From positions 7,130,001 through 7,194,000 of the forward strand of contig OY992835.1 of NCBI GenBank assembly GCA_963921425.1: a DNA stretch of 64,000 nt, given 5' to 3'. Numbering within the stretch: the first letter of the stretch is position 1; each line of letters begins with the position of its first letter. The notes beneath the pieces are model-generated. The model searched no databases and was not told the DNA's origin. It worked only from the letters and a program-made list of their open reading frames with translations. Source of the DNA: Dryas octopetala (Eukaryota; Streptophyta; Magnoliopsida; Rosales; Rosaceae). Of the stretch, positions 11,872-22,600 are shown one piece after another. The position numbers and the translations under genes were made by a program.

Positions 11872-12482
11872 TGCTGACTTTGCAGCAAAGAAAGCCTCCA
11901 TGTCACACAGAAACAAATGGACGGTTTTATTTAAAATATTTGGTTCGTTCATTAATTTGTTTGATCAAAGTTAAATGGGTAAATGATTTTCGATTTGGCT
12001 AATTTTTTGCAAGGATGATCTATCAATAGAGATCTAAAAAATGAACGATTTAGATTGATACAAAACGACTCGTGTGGGGTCCAACAAGATCATACCTTAA
12101 CATAAATAAATTAAAATATACCTCAACATAAGCTACCTATATATATAAATTTATTTTGTATACATCCTAATATGATCTAACCAATTTATGCACATTAATA
12201 TGGTGGACTGTTATACAACCCCGTATTATACAGGAAAGCTTGGCAGACCTTATAATCCACATATTCTCTTGCTAATTAATACGTACTTAAACACTTAGTT
12301 AATACGAATCAACCATGGAGGAGCAGAATATCATCTTCCTAGCTTCCAACTTTATCTATAATCCTTATTACCCTATTCACTACTCTTGCTCTGTTTGTCT
12401 TTTATGGTTTCAATCTGTACTTTAAATCCAATTCCAAAAACACTAATCTTCCTCCAGGAAGTTTTGGATGGCCAATCATCCA
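11872..12482 (+). repeat. Left arm of the inverted duplication (P450 5' end and promoter)
   Basis: This segment is the inverted counterpart of about 14978-15591. It contains a short piece of methyltransferase exon (about 11879-11925, minus sense), part of a foldback MITE, the P450 promoter and leader, and the first ~165 bp of P450 exon 1. The arms differ by scattered substitutions and small indels, so the duplication is not very recent. The arms are about 2.5 kb apart with the intact P450 gene in and beside the right arm. Confidence 0.88.
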
Positions 12483-12592
12483 AATGGGAAGTAATAAACC
12501 CTAACGCCAAGATTGTAGGTGGTATGAATCCCGTACCGGAACAAGGCCTTCACATTTGCCTCCAGCCTTATTTGGAGGCGAATCTGAAGTAA
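12315..12592 (+). pseudogene. Internally deleted P450 copy (CYP716-like)
   Basis: Inverted partial copy of the P450 gene at 13481-15144. The ATG and membrane-anchor coding part (12315-12480) match exon 1, then the sequence jumps at about 12480/12481 straight to the end of exon 3 (KWEVINPNAKIVGGMNPVPE). The rest of exon 1, both introns, exon 2, and the heme-binding part of exon 3 are missing. A 5-bp insertion (AGCTT) near codon 9 also shifts the frame. The TATAAAGG of the intact gene corresponds to TATTATACAGG here. It cannot make a P450. Confidence 0.9.
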
Positions 12593-13480
12593 GTCTTACG
12601 TGCACGCTACGAGGTGGCTGGCGTATGTTGATCACCAGCCATTTCGATCACTCCATGCAACGTTATAAGCTTGATATAAATAAATAAGCATTTGAAAGTG
12701 CCATGTCAACTGGATCGATCGACCTTTTCTTTGATCACTTCGCAATCACCTTCAAGCTTGCATGTATTACTAAATTTGTATACCAATAAAAAAAGAGATA
12801 CCATAGTTAATGAAGCTTGCCAATTCTTTTACAAGGAAAAAAAGTGTTCTGTATGCTATAGACTAGCTAGCTAGGTGATTGTTCTTTTCTGTTCTGTTCT
12901 CTCAACGTTAGCAAATTTCACGCACCATAGATAACATTTTCAAAATAATTTTTAGCAGCGTTCCATTTCATATGTAATCTTTGTAGTTCATGTTCAAAGT
13001 TCAAACCAAATAACAAATTCTTACGTGAGATAAGACAAGCATGGCCGACCCTACAATTTAGAAGGCACGTACTGGACAAGATTAAAAGTTAACGTTGAGG
13101 TCGATCCACTTTTATTATGTAGAATTGATCGAGTTATACAATAATACAACTTAAATATAATTAAGAAGCATATTTTTATTTGGAAAAATTTTAGCACCAG
13201 GATATCAATTTATACGTCTGTTCCAAATGAGGATACTACCTTCAAAGTGATCCAAACAAGGACTTAAACTTGATATATTTTTTACGCAAATAAGGATAGA
13301 CTGTTACTCGATCAAGATAATTAAATTGCCAGCATCCACGTACAACAACTAAAAATAAGAATTAATGTTATCGAAATATTGTTCCAACTAATTAATTAAA
13401 CACTGTTTTAACTATGGAGGGATGGCAATGCTTTGATTATTTGATGCATGCACTGATATCACGCGCTGAGTTACGCCAAA
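12593..13480. other. Intergenic between the P450 pseudogene and the P450 gene
   Basis: No gene seen. About 12880-13070 resembles 16920-17010 (both contain a TGTTCTGTTC...GTTAGCAAAT stretch and an AAGACAAG segment), suggesting that 3'-flanking DNA of the methyltransferase was also copied here. Confidence 0.45.
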
Positions 13481-15144
13481 TTATAAGGGTTGGAGGCGAA
13501 TGTGAAGGCCTTGTTCTGGTACGGGATTCATACCGCTTGCAATCTTGGCGTTTGGATTTACTACTTGCCATTTGTATCTTGTCACGATGTGATGGAGGGA
13601 GCACAGAAGTTGGAGTCGAGCATATTCTTTTCCAGGACAAATTCGAGGACCGCTCCCAAATGGGATGTTGGAGTAAGCTGGTGGAGCTTTTCCATTCTCA
13701 AACCTCTCAGGATCAAACTCTTCAGGTGCAGCAAAATTCTCGGGGTTTTTGTTTGTACTACTAGCCGACCAATATACCTACAAAAGTAGGCACAACAAAA
13801 TAATTAAGACATGTATAGATAATATTGAATGAAAGTGTTTAATTTGGTACATAATATATACATATAATTAATTTACCTTCCAGCCTTTTGGAATTGTATA
13901 ACCTTCATAGGTGAAGTCAGTGATAACCTCTCTGAATGTTCCTTGAAGAGGTGGTACCAATCTCATGACTTCAAGTGCCACCCCCCATGAATATTTCATC
14001 TTCTGTATATCATCCCAATTCAGTGCCTCCCCAGATTCTTTTGACCTTGCAATCTCTAATTGTTCTGCAAGATTCACATCAAACCAAAAACCGAAAGGAC
14101 AATTAATCATTTGATTCCAAACACATGCATGATGATGAGTACAATTAGACATCAAGTTTAGTTACCTGTTCGGACTTTGTCACAGACTTGTGGTCTTTCT
14201 CCAAGATACTTGATAAGGAAAGTTGTAGCCATGGAAGGCGAGTGAAACCCACCAGCCATCAAACCCATAACTTTATCAGCAACTTCATTCTCCGGCAAGA
14301 ACCGGCCATTGGGATCCGCGTTAAACAACATGAAGGACAAAATGTCGTGCATTTGTACTCCACTGCTGGCTGCTGCTTTCTTCTCCTTAATCAACAACAG
14401 AACCTCCTTCCTCATACCATCCGCGGCTTTCATGGCACGATTAAACGTGGTTCCGGGAACATTCACAGGAACCGTATGTAGCCCTGAGGTGATGATATTC
14501 ATCAGTTGGGCAAACTTGGCAGTACGCTCTTGATTGCCTTGGAGTCCAGTGAAGAAGCGAGCAGAGAGAGTCATCACGAGTAGCTGAGCGAGGTGGTACA
14601 CCTCAACTGTTGTTTTTCCATCCCAGTGAAGCTTCAAATGTTCCTGGACCAGAGAATCCATGGTCTCTATGTACCGAACCAGCGCTTCGGGTTTGAGAAA
14701 ACCCGGAGCGCGGTAGATCTGGACTGCGTCTACTCGTGGTATGGTGGCGGCGGAAGCAGCTTTTTGGTAGGAAGAGCGGAAGAGCTTCTGCATGGAGTGT
14801 GGTCGCCATGCAAGGAACAACTTTTCCTCGTTGGTGGCGATGAATTTGTGGCCGGCAGTGCCACAAAACACGACAGTTGGCTCACCGAAGATGTTGGTTT
14901 TGAACAGTTTTGAGGAGTGCTTTTTCATTCTATCCCCTACGAATTTTTGCTGGGTCTCAATCATGAAGGCAAGAGTTTCACCGATGATTGGCCATCCAAA
15001 ACTTCCTGGAGGAAGATTAGTGTTTTTGGAATTGGATTTAAAGTACAGATTGAAACCATAAAAGACAAACAGAGAAAGAGTAGTGAATAGGGTAATAAGG
15101 ATTATAGATAAAGTTGGAAGGAAGATGATATTCTGCTCCTCCAT
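13481..15144 (-). CDS. Cytochrome P450, CYP716-like (CYP85 clan), 3 exons
   Basis: Heme monooxygenase of the ER membrane; relatives oxidise triterpenoids or other terpenoids, but the substrate here is unknown. Exons, in coding order: 15144-14166, 14064-13877, 13777-13481, all with GT-AG borders, giving 487 codons, a normal P450 length. Seen: an N-terminal anchor (about residues 8-30), the proline hinge [13 protein letters not shown] (44-56), I-helix segment [12 protein letters not shown] (297-308), ExxR as EVMR (358-361), DPERF (411-415), and the heme loop [10 protein letters not shown] with Cys436. Odd: the I-helix lacks the usual acid-Thr pair (here H-S-P-S), although that departure is known from some P450s of this clan. 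A minus-strand TATAAAGG lies about 80 bp before the ATG. It could also belong to a neighbouring CYP85-clan family such as CYP728. Confidence 0.9.
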
Positions 15145-15225
15145 GGTTGAGTCGTATTAACTAAGTGTCTAAGTACGTATTAATTAGCAAGAGAATATGT
15201 GGATTATAAGGTCTGCCAAGCTTTC

Positions 15226-15233
15226 CTTTATAC
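15226..15233 (-). promoter_or_regulatory. Probable TATA box of the intact P450
   Basis: TATAAAGG on the minus strand, 81-88 bp before the start codon, in otherwise MITE-free promoter DNA. The equivalent site in the inverted copy is changed. Confidence 0.5.
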
Positions 15234-15334
15234 AGGGGTTGTATAACAGTCCACCATATTAATGTGCGTTAATTGGTTAGATCATATTAGGATGTATACA
15301 AAATAAATTTATATATATAGGTAGCTTATTTTGA

Positions 15335-15545
15335 GGTATATTTTAACTTATTTATGTTAAGGTATGATCTTGTTGGGCCTCACACGAGTCGTTTTGTATC
15401 AATTTAAATCTTTCATTTCTTAGATCTCTATTGATAGATCATCCTTGCAAAAAATTAACTAAATCGAAAATCATTTATCTATTTAACTTTGATCAAAAAA
15501 ATGGACGAACCAAATATTTTGAATAAAACCGTCCATTTGTTTCTG
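15335..15545. mobile_element. Foldback-MITE-derived segment between the P450 and a methyltransferase relic
   Basis: This region shares long stretches with the foldback element at 25726-26072, including ACGAGTCGTTTTG, TAGATCATCCTTGCAAAAAA and AAACCGTCCATTTGTTT. Only about one arm plus the centre is present. It ends directly at the methyltransferase exon, so it probably marks an insertion into that gene. It makes up much of the distal P450 promoter. Confidence 0.65.
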
Positions 15546-16162
15546 TGTGACATGGAGGCTTTCTTTGCTGCAAAGTCAGCAGATTTGGCAGAAAATGGGT
15601 TGTTGGCGATTCTCATGCCTTGCCGGCCGGATACAACCCTTGCTTCAGATTCAGTTCTCATGTTTGACTTTGAGCCTTTGAATGTTTGGGACATGCACTT
15701 GCAGATATGGCCAAAGAGGTAAATATAAAAAGAATTAATATTATTTGCTTTGTTTTTGTGTTTTACTATTGTGACAGATTCCCAAGATTTCACGTCAATT
15801 TTATTGTTCTTTTAATGTGGCGAAACACTATCAATTAAAATACACTCTTGCTAGTATACTATCTGTCTAATTGTCTCTGCTCATAATGACTAATCCTAGA
15901 TTAGTAGGTTGTCTTTGATATATAGAGGTTGGTAAATTGCAGGGCTTGGTGAGTGAGGCTCTTTTGGACTTGTTCAATCTACCCATGTACATTCCAAGTG
16001 CCACTGAAGTTAAAGGAGTGATGTTGGGTATGAAAAACCTTTTTAGTATTGAGAGGTTAGAGGAAAAAATACTACCCAACCAAGCTTAATACTCCTGATG
16101 ACATTCGAGTATCCAGCCTTCATGTAAGAGCTGTAATGGAAGGCATCCTCAGAAGTTAGAAG
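15541..16162 (+). pseudogene. SABATH-type carboxyl methyltransferase relic, plus strand
   Basis: SABATH enzymes transfer methyl from S-adenosylmethionine to small-molecule carboxyls or nitrogen. Seen: an exon piece MEAFFAAKSADLAENGLLAI (15552 on) followed by MPCRPDTT. This matches the family segment ending in a PGRPDGT-like motif. After an intron, a piece begins at 15943 with GLVSEALLDLFNLPMYIPS and runs on to HVRAVMEGILR in a shifted frame. The first exon piece shifts frame before the ADMAKE end, and the second again near 16070. The N-terminal SAM-binding half is absent; the left edge is MITE DNA. Confidence 0.75.
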
Positions 16163-17070
16163 AATTCTCAAAGACACCTCAGTTTACTGGCATTTCGAAG
16201 ATGGAAAATTTATTTATGCTTGTTAAGCGCAATGCGGTATGTCATATGTAGTCAAATGCTGCCAAAGGACTATACTATACTTGATTATGTCTTCAAAATT
16301 CTATACACTTCTGCCTTCTCAGAATGGCTTTATTATCTTCATGGATTTTCTTGTGAAAAAAAATTGTTAAAATTCTCACTTTTTTGTAGAGTCATTAAAG
16401 TAGCACATGGACCACATGGTCATGTTGCCCTGAACATGATTCGAGTGAAAAACTTATTATAAACAATCCTTATTGTTTTGATATCCGGTAAGAGTCATAA
16501 GAATTAAGGTCCAAGTTGGTTGTATTATATTGTTTACAATGCAGCCACAGGCGTGTTAGAGTTTTTTCAATATAAATATAAAGTTTTGGATGTTTTCAAA
16601 AGCATTCATTTGTGTGTTGTGCCCCAAAAGTACCAATTCCACTGTATCTGACCAACAATAAGTTTGTTAAGTTCATTTTATACTCTCTCTTGGATGTGAC
16701 TTGTTTGTTATCTGACCAACGATAAGTTTAGTACTAAAAGTTTTACGGGCATGGGGGAGTCCTTTGTAATGAATGGTGGCCCGTCAAAACTGATCTTTTG
16801 TGATATATATATATATATATACATATATTTTTTTGGTTAACTATACCAGACCTACCAGTCCAAGCCATTGATTATATTTTGTTGGCTACCTGGTATGCTT
16901 CAATGCTGCACTCCTAGCAAGCTGATTATTCTGTTATGTTCTGTTCAGTGTTAGCAAATGAACCCAAATAGCAAAAATCACTTGTGAGACAAGACAAGGC
17001 GAACCCTTTTTATTGCTAATTAAAGAGGCCTAGCTCATAAGTTCATGACATTGATTCTTAGTCATTGGCA
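16163..17070. other. Intergenic, no gene seen
   Basis: AT-rich DNA with a short (AT)n tract at about 16805-16823. The first ~50 bp may be a decayed remnant of the methyltransferase 3' coding end. Nothing else is supported. Confidence 0.5.
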
Positions 17071-18071
17071 TTAATTGCGCTTGAGAAGTACAGAAATTAT
17101 AGGACATCTCTGGATATCTGGATTTTGAAGAAGTGACGACTCTGCAATTTTCATGGAGAAGTGCTCAAACATTTCATCTATGACATCGCTTCCAAAGTGT
17201 TTCCCCATGATTCCCTCAAACGCAGCCCTAATCACCCCAGAAATCTGCTTGGGGCCAGTCTCCTTGATGAGATGATGATCACTAGGGTTGCTTAGTGCCT
17301 CCATTTTCTCTATGCTAATTTGCTAAAAATCTCTGTTTCCCTCTATTATACCCCTCAACTCTTTTAATGATGGAAAATATAGCGGGAAGTTGAAAGACTC
17401 CACTTTCTCCTTGCTCACTAATCCCTGCAATATATGAGAATGACAATAGCTAGGATCATGATCAGGGTCGTCGGCTATGAGATTGTGGAGACTTGAGGTG
17501 AATCATAAAAATGGGTCCTCGACCCTTAATGTATGTGACATAATATATATGTAAGTATAGTAGGAGTAAAGAGTATATGTAAGTATAGTAGGAGTAAAGG
17601 GTATAAAATTTGGGGGTCCTAAACCCTACCCTCCGGGCCAGCTCTGATCATGATCTTGAAAAAAAGATGATGGATATCAGAGAATTGAACCAGTTAATTA
17701 CTTACCATGTTGGCCTTGTCCATCAGGGTAGATTCCAAAAGTTGTAACTGCAATCCACTATTGGTTTCAGAGTACAAGACTCCATCAGGCAGACCTGGTA
17801 AGACTAGTGCCATCAGCCCTCCACTCAAAGCTCATGTGCTCTTGGTTGCAGAAACAACCCCATATCCTTAGCAAATTAAGAAGAATAAGCCTCCATAACT
17901 TCCTTAGAGCTGCTACTGTAGAGAATCCTCCCAGCATTCCATGCAGGGGAGGTTCTGTCAGTGACCTGTCCCTGTACATTCGAAAGCCAGTTGAGCGCAC
18001 AAGTTGAATTCACAAAATGAAGGCATGCCTTGGGAAACAACACGCGGTGAAAAGAACCCGGTACCCCTGCT
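17071..18071 (-). pseudogene. SABATH-type carboxyl methyltransferase relic, minus strand
   Basis: A second relic, facing the other. Coding order: a piece near 18071-17705 reads GVPGSFHRVLFPKACLHFVN, then CALNWLSNV and GRILYSSSSKEVMEAYSS. This is the family's middle segment around the PGSFYGRLFP motif. The next exon (17428-17071) reads GLVSKEKVESFNFPLYFPSL and continues to the C-terminal end SVLLKRN. Breaks seen: a TAG stop after GIIEGNRDF (near 17321), at least one stop and frameshifts in the upstream piece. The N-terminal SAM-binding exon is missing; the upstream neighbour is a hAT relic. Confidence 0.78.
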
Positions 18072-18074
18072 GCA

Positions 18075-19509
18075 AAGGCATTCCATCTTCGCTCTCCTTC
18101 TAATACTTCTCTCTCTTGGAGAAGTATTATACTTCACATAGACTAATGCATTAAGCCTCTCCAAATTATACTTCTCTCTCTTCCTGAAATTCCATAATTC
18201 TCCAAATGAAGAGAATCCAAATCTATACTCTCCCCCTCCCCTCCATGACCCTCTCCAATCTCACGAAGCAATTCAGTTTGCCTTGCTTTTGCATCCTTAA
18301 ATTTTTTCAAAGCTCCAAAGCACTCTAACCTCACAACATTTGGGACTTTGCTGCAAGGTCTCATTCCATTGTGAGTGTGAGCTAAGTGCTCTTTCAGCCT
18401 AGAAATACCCCCACTGCATTGTTGATCACAATACTTGCACCTTATATATTTTTCTCCACCAACCTCTTTTGCATACTTCCAAGCAAAATACTTTCGACTC
18501 ATGATTTTTTATCAAAAAATATTTGTCCAAAACACATCACATATTCACAATACTCACAAGTCACAACAATGCACAATACACACAATATTCACAGAATCAC
18601 AAATATAATACCAGCAAAAATTCTCAATATTCATTATTCACAACAATTCACAATACTTAGTATTCACTATTCACAATACTCTGCCCAAAACACATCACAT
18701 ATTCATTATTCACTGCACTTCACAATTCCGTGAATTTCACAATATTCAGTTATTCACATAATCACAAATTCAATTCAGTTATACAGATGAGAAGAAATCA
18801 AGAAAGTTAGAAACAAACATACAGGATAGTTGTGCCACAGAGATGAATGGGCTCCTACCTCTATTGCCGAGAATGAGAGATCGAGACTCCTAGCTGCGCA
18901 CATAGATGAATGGGCTCCTACCTCTGCTGTCGAGAATGAGAGATCGAGATTCGAGACTCCTAGCTGCGCACAGAGATGAATGGGCTCCTGCCTCTGCTGC
19001 CGAGAATGAGAGATGGATACCCCTTGCTGCACCCAAAGACTGACTCTGTCAGAGAGATTGAGACTTGAGAGAGGAAAGGGCTCCTAGCTGGCTAGCTACG
19101 CAGAACAGAGATTGAGACTTGATGAGAAATTGATTACAGAACAGAGATGACTCGATCGATTCAAGTCCGAGACCACCCAGCCGTCGTGTCGTCGTTAAGA
19201 GAGAACCCAGAACAGAGAACAGTCTTGAGAAGTTGAGAGAACGGCTGAAAGGGGAAGACTGAAGGAGTTTATTAAACTCTCAGCCCAAAACGAGGTCATT
19301 TAGCTAGGGACTGAGTTTTTTTAAAAAATCACGCAGAGCGTCGCCATTCACACCTTCAACGCCTTGTCGTCGCGAGGCGTATGCTATTTGTGCCTTGCCG
19401 TCGCCTTTCAGTCATTTTACACAGTCCGGCGACGTCGTGTGCAATCGGCCGCCGCCTCGCTATGACTCACGCCTTGAGGCGCGCCTCAAGCGCGCTTTTG
19501 AAAACACTG
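18075..19509 (-). mobile_element. hAT transposon relic with BED-finger exon
   Basis: Minus-strand hAT relic. The right end, read on the minus strand, is CAGTGTTTTCAAAAGCGCG, a typical plant hAT terminus, ending at 19509. Downstream on the minus strand come three imperfect 63-70-bp leader repeats (about 19030-18840) and an exon from ATG 18502 encoding a BED zinc finger (CKYCDQQCSGGISRLKEHLA, with the following H). DUF659, the catalytic core and the dimerisation region are absent, as is the other terminus; the relic stops against the methyltransferase pseudogene. Confidence 0.75.
18842..19030 (-). repeat. Three tandem 63-70-bp repeats in the hAT leader
   Basis: Units start at 18842, 18905 and 18975 with GATGAATGGGCTCCTRCCTC and share a GAGAATGAGAGAT segment. 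They lie between the terminal repeat and the BED exon, so in the presumed 5' leader. Confidence 0.8.
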
Positions 19510-20872
19510 GTAAGAATAGAAGATGAAAGTATATACCCGTTAATTATGGTGACTACTAGCAAAGAACAAAATTATGGTGACCATCGAATTGCTGCGTTGA
19601 CTATAGAAAAAGGGCACCTAGCTAGCAAGACAAATAATTCATGCACTTATCAGCAGATTTTGATGAACAGTACGTCATCGATCATCGATCTTCTGCTTAA
19701 TTATTGTTGTCGATTGTGGAAAATTTGCTCCCATGGCATGACACAAGTTTGAAACACTGCAATGGTGCTCTAGCTTCAAATTAATAATTTAACTGCATTT
19801 GTCGGCCCTTGAATTGATCTAGATTAATGATCATGTGACTTTAATTTGTTTTGTCACTTTCTCTTTTTTCTTTTTCTCGAGACATTATAGGATAAGTATA
19901 GGAATACAATATTTGCTTCAGGGCTGGTCCTGGGGTAGACAAGACAAGTCATGCAAGTTATTCTCCAGAATTATATAATAAATTTCTACACAAATCATCC
20001 AACATTGCATGGCCCATATCAATAGAAGACTCTCCAATTTGCATGCAGCCCAGATTTATAGTAAGCCCAAGGAAGGCCCAACAATCAGCAACTGCATTTT
20101 CTCGGTATAGATCTGCTTTCAACTGCATTTTCTTTGCAGTAATGCTATACTTACCACATTTTTATACCACAATTTCATATCATCTTACATGACATTCATA
20201 CATTGGACACTAAAAATTAAAAAATAAAACCTAAAAAAGAAAAAAGAAATACCCTTCCAGTAAAGTAATGACACATCAGGTGGGATACAAACGTAAGAAA
20301 AAAAAATGTGGGACAACTAACATTATTGTTTTCTCTGTATAGATATGTTTTGAAAACTCCACTCCTCATATACTATTACAAAGTATCTAGTTATTGGTTT
20401 GAGTTTCTTTTGGGTATTATATATGGGTTGAAACCCAAAACAGCAAAGTTCATAGGATACTATCCTTATTCATGATACGATTCCGATTTTATTTTCAACA
20501 ACTTTGAATCCTCAAAATTTGATATGTTAATTGCAACTCTTATTCATGATATGTTTTCTACTAACATATTTACTTCTACAATTTTGTATTTCTAATTTAC
20601 AATTTTATTGTGGCTAATATATTATAACTTTCCATGTTGTAGTGACACTATTCCACACATATATAATTATCAATAATTCGGTCAATTTCTCTTAGCACAA
20701 AAACAGTCATTGGTTCATTGTAACATTGATTGATTCATAGGAGACAAAAAGCCAATATCTGCAAAAATTTTTATTTCACAACAACAAATAAGATGACAGC
20801 ATACAAGCATCGACTATAACATGGGGTTGTAGCTTTGTTTTTTTTTTGTTTTTTTCCTTTTTGATCTAGGGG
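19510..20872. other. Intergenic, no gene seen
   Basis: No coding sequence supported. It contains a MITE-like segment (listed separately) and otherwise AT-rich DNA. Confidence 0.55.
20139..20328. mobile_element. Possible small MITE
   Basis: Ends resemble inverted repeats: GTAATGCTATACTTACCACATTTTT on the left, and AAAAATGTGGGACAACTAACATTAT on the right (reverse complement ATAATGTTAGTTGTCCCACA). A target duplication was not certain. Confidence 0.4.
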
Positions 20873-20880
20873 GTTGTAGC

Positions 20881-22460
20881 TAGGGGTCGGCAATGGGCCG
20901 GGCCGGGCTCGGGCTTGAATTATAGAAGCCCAATAGGGCTTTCGGGCCGGGCCGGGCCGGGCTTGGGCTTTAATATACAAGCCCAAGGCCCGCCCATCGG
21001 GCTTTGGCTTGCGGGCTTGGAGGGCCGAGTCGGGCTAGGCCCGAACGGGCGGCCCAAAATAGGCCCAAAGCTTGTTTAGACACATATATATCTTCAAAAA
21101 AAATATAGAATTTTTGCTATGTTGTGATTTGAACATGAGACCTCACATAACAAGGTTCAACTCTCAACCAATTGAGCTGACTAGTTTATTTATCAAGTTT
21201 GTGAATCATAACATATTTAATAGCTCTTTCATTTGTTTACTTCAATAAATTATATATTAATATGCTTATTAAGTTATTATATAATACTATTATGTTAGTA
21301 ATAGTGTAATACCATAAATAATAAACTTTTAAAATTATATACAACATTACAACTATAATAAAACATAAATGTATATATGTTTTATTATATATTTTATTAC
21401 ATATTTTTATAAACAAACAATGCAATTATGTTGTCAACGATCCGAACCGTTCAAATTTTAGTTTCTCACTCAAAGATAATTCATGCAAAAAATTAGCTCA
21501 ATCGGAGATGTAAAAGTGACATAATGGTGGTCGAATTAATGAACGATCATGGTTTTTATAATGATGATCGAATGGGTAGATGAATTTCGATTTAGCCGAT
21601 TTTTTGTACGGATGATCTTTGACTATAAACATAGAAAATGAACGGGTCAGATTATTGAAATCATGTTGTGGTCTTCATAATTATGGAAACAACAAGGTTT
21701 CAACGGGAAAGTTATTAGAATTATACTCTTCAAGTGTATTTATATGTAGAAGCTCACATATTGATCGTGTTTTCAACAATCCGAACCGTTCAAGTTTTAG
21801 TTCCCCACTCAAAGAGAATTCTTGTAAAAAATTAGCTTAATCGGAGATGTAAAAGTGACGTAACGGTGGTCGAATTAATGAACGATCATGGTTTTTTTAA
21901 TGATAATTGAATGGGTAGATGAATTCCGATTTAGCCGATTTTTTGTAAGTATGATATTTGACTATGAAAATAGAAAATGAACGGTCCAGATCGTTGAATT
22001 AATGAATTGACGATCGTGGTTTAATAACTTTAATTATAGTTGTATTATAAAAGTTGTATATACACATATACATTTATGTTTTATTATAGTTGTAATGTTG
22101 TATATAATTTTAAAAGTTAATTACTTTTTTATTTATGGTATTACATAGTTTACACTATTACTATTTACTAACATTATAGTATTATATAATAACTTAATAA
22201 GCATATTAATAATTTATTAGAGTAAACAAATGAAAAGCCTATTAAATATGTTATGATTTCCAAATTGGGCTTTGGATTGGGCTTTGGGCGGGCCTAAACG
22301 GGCCGGGCTTCGGGCGGCCCATGGGCTTCAAGGAAATGGCCCAAGCCCAACCCAAGAGACTTTCGGGCCGAGCCGGGCTGGCCCAAATTTCGGGCCAAAT
22401 TGGGCTTCGGGCCTAATGGGCCTGGCGGGCTTCGGGCCTTGGGCTTTTTGGTGAGGCCTA
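20881..22460. mobile_element. Non-autonomous hAT element with large inverted arms
   Basis: 1580 bp flanked by the 8-bp direct repeat GTTGTAGC (20873-20880 and 22461-22468). Ends are TAGGGGTCGGCAA and, reversed, TAGGCCTCACCAA. The outer arms are GGGCCGGGC-rich, then AT-rich arms mirror each other (about 21190-21420 versus 22030-22260), enclosing two copies of a segment beginning near CGATCCGAACCGTTCAA (about 21438 and 21778). No transposase, so movement would need an enzyme supplied in trans. Confidence 0.85.
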
Positions 22461-22600
22461 GTTGTAGCTTAACAAGCCAGCAGTCCATTGACCAGCACTA
22501 GCTACTAGCTACTAGCACTTCTTATTACATGGTTAATATATAATAGCTAGGAATATGAAACATTGGAAATTAATTCAGCCCGGCCCACGGATGCATTCAG

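Larger units (their letters stand above)
14978..15591 (-). repeat. Right arm of the inverted duplication
   Basis: Covers the 5' end of the intact P450 exon 1, its leader and promoter, MITE-derived DNA, and the edge of the plus-strand methyltransferase exon. It matches 11872-12482 in reverse complement. Confidence 0.88.
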
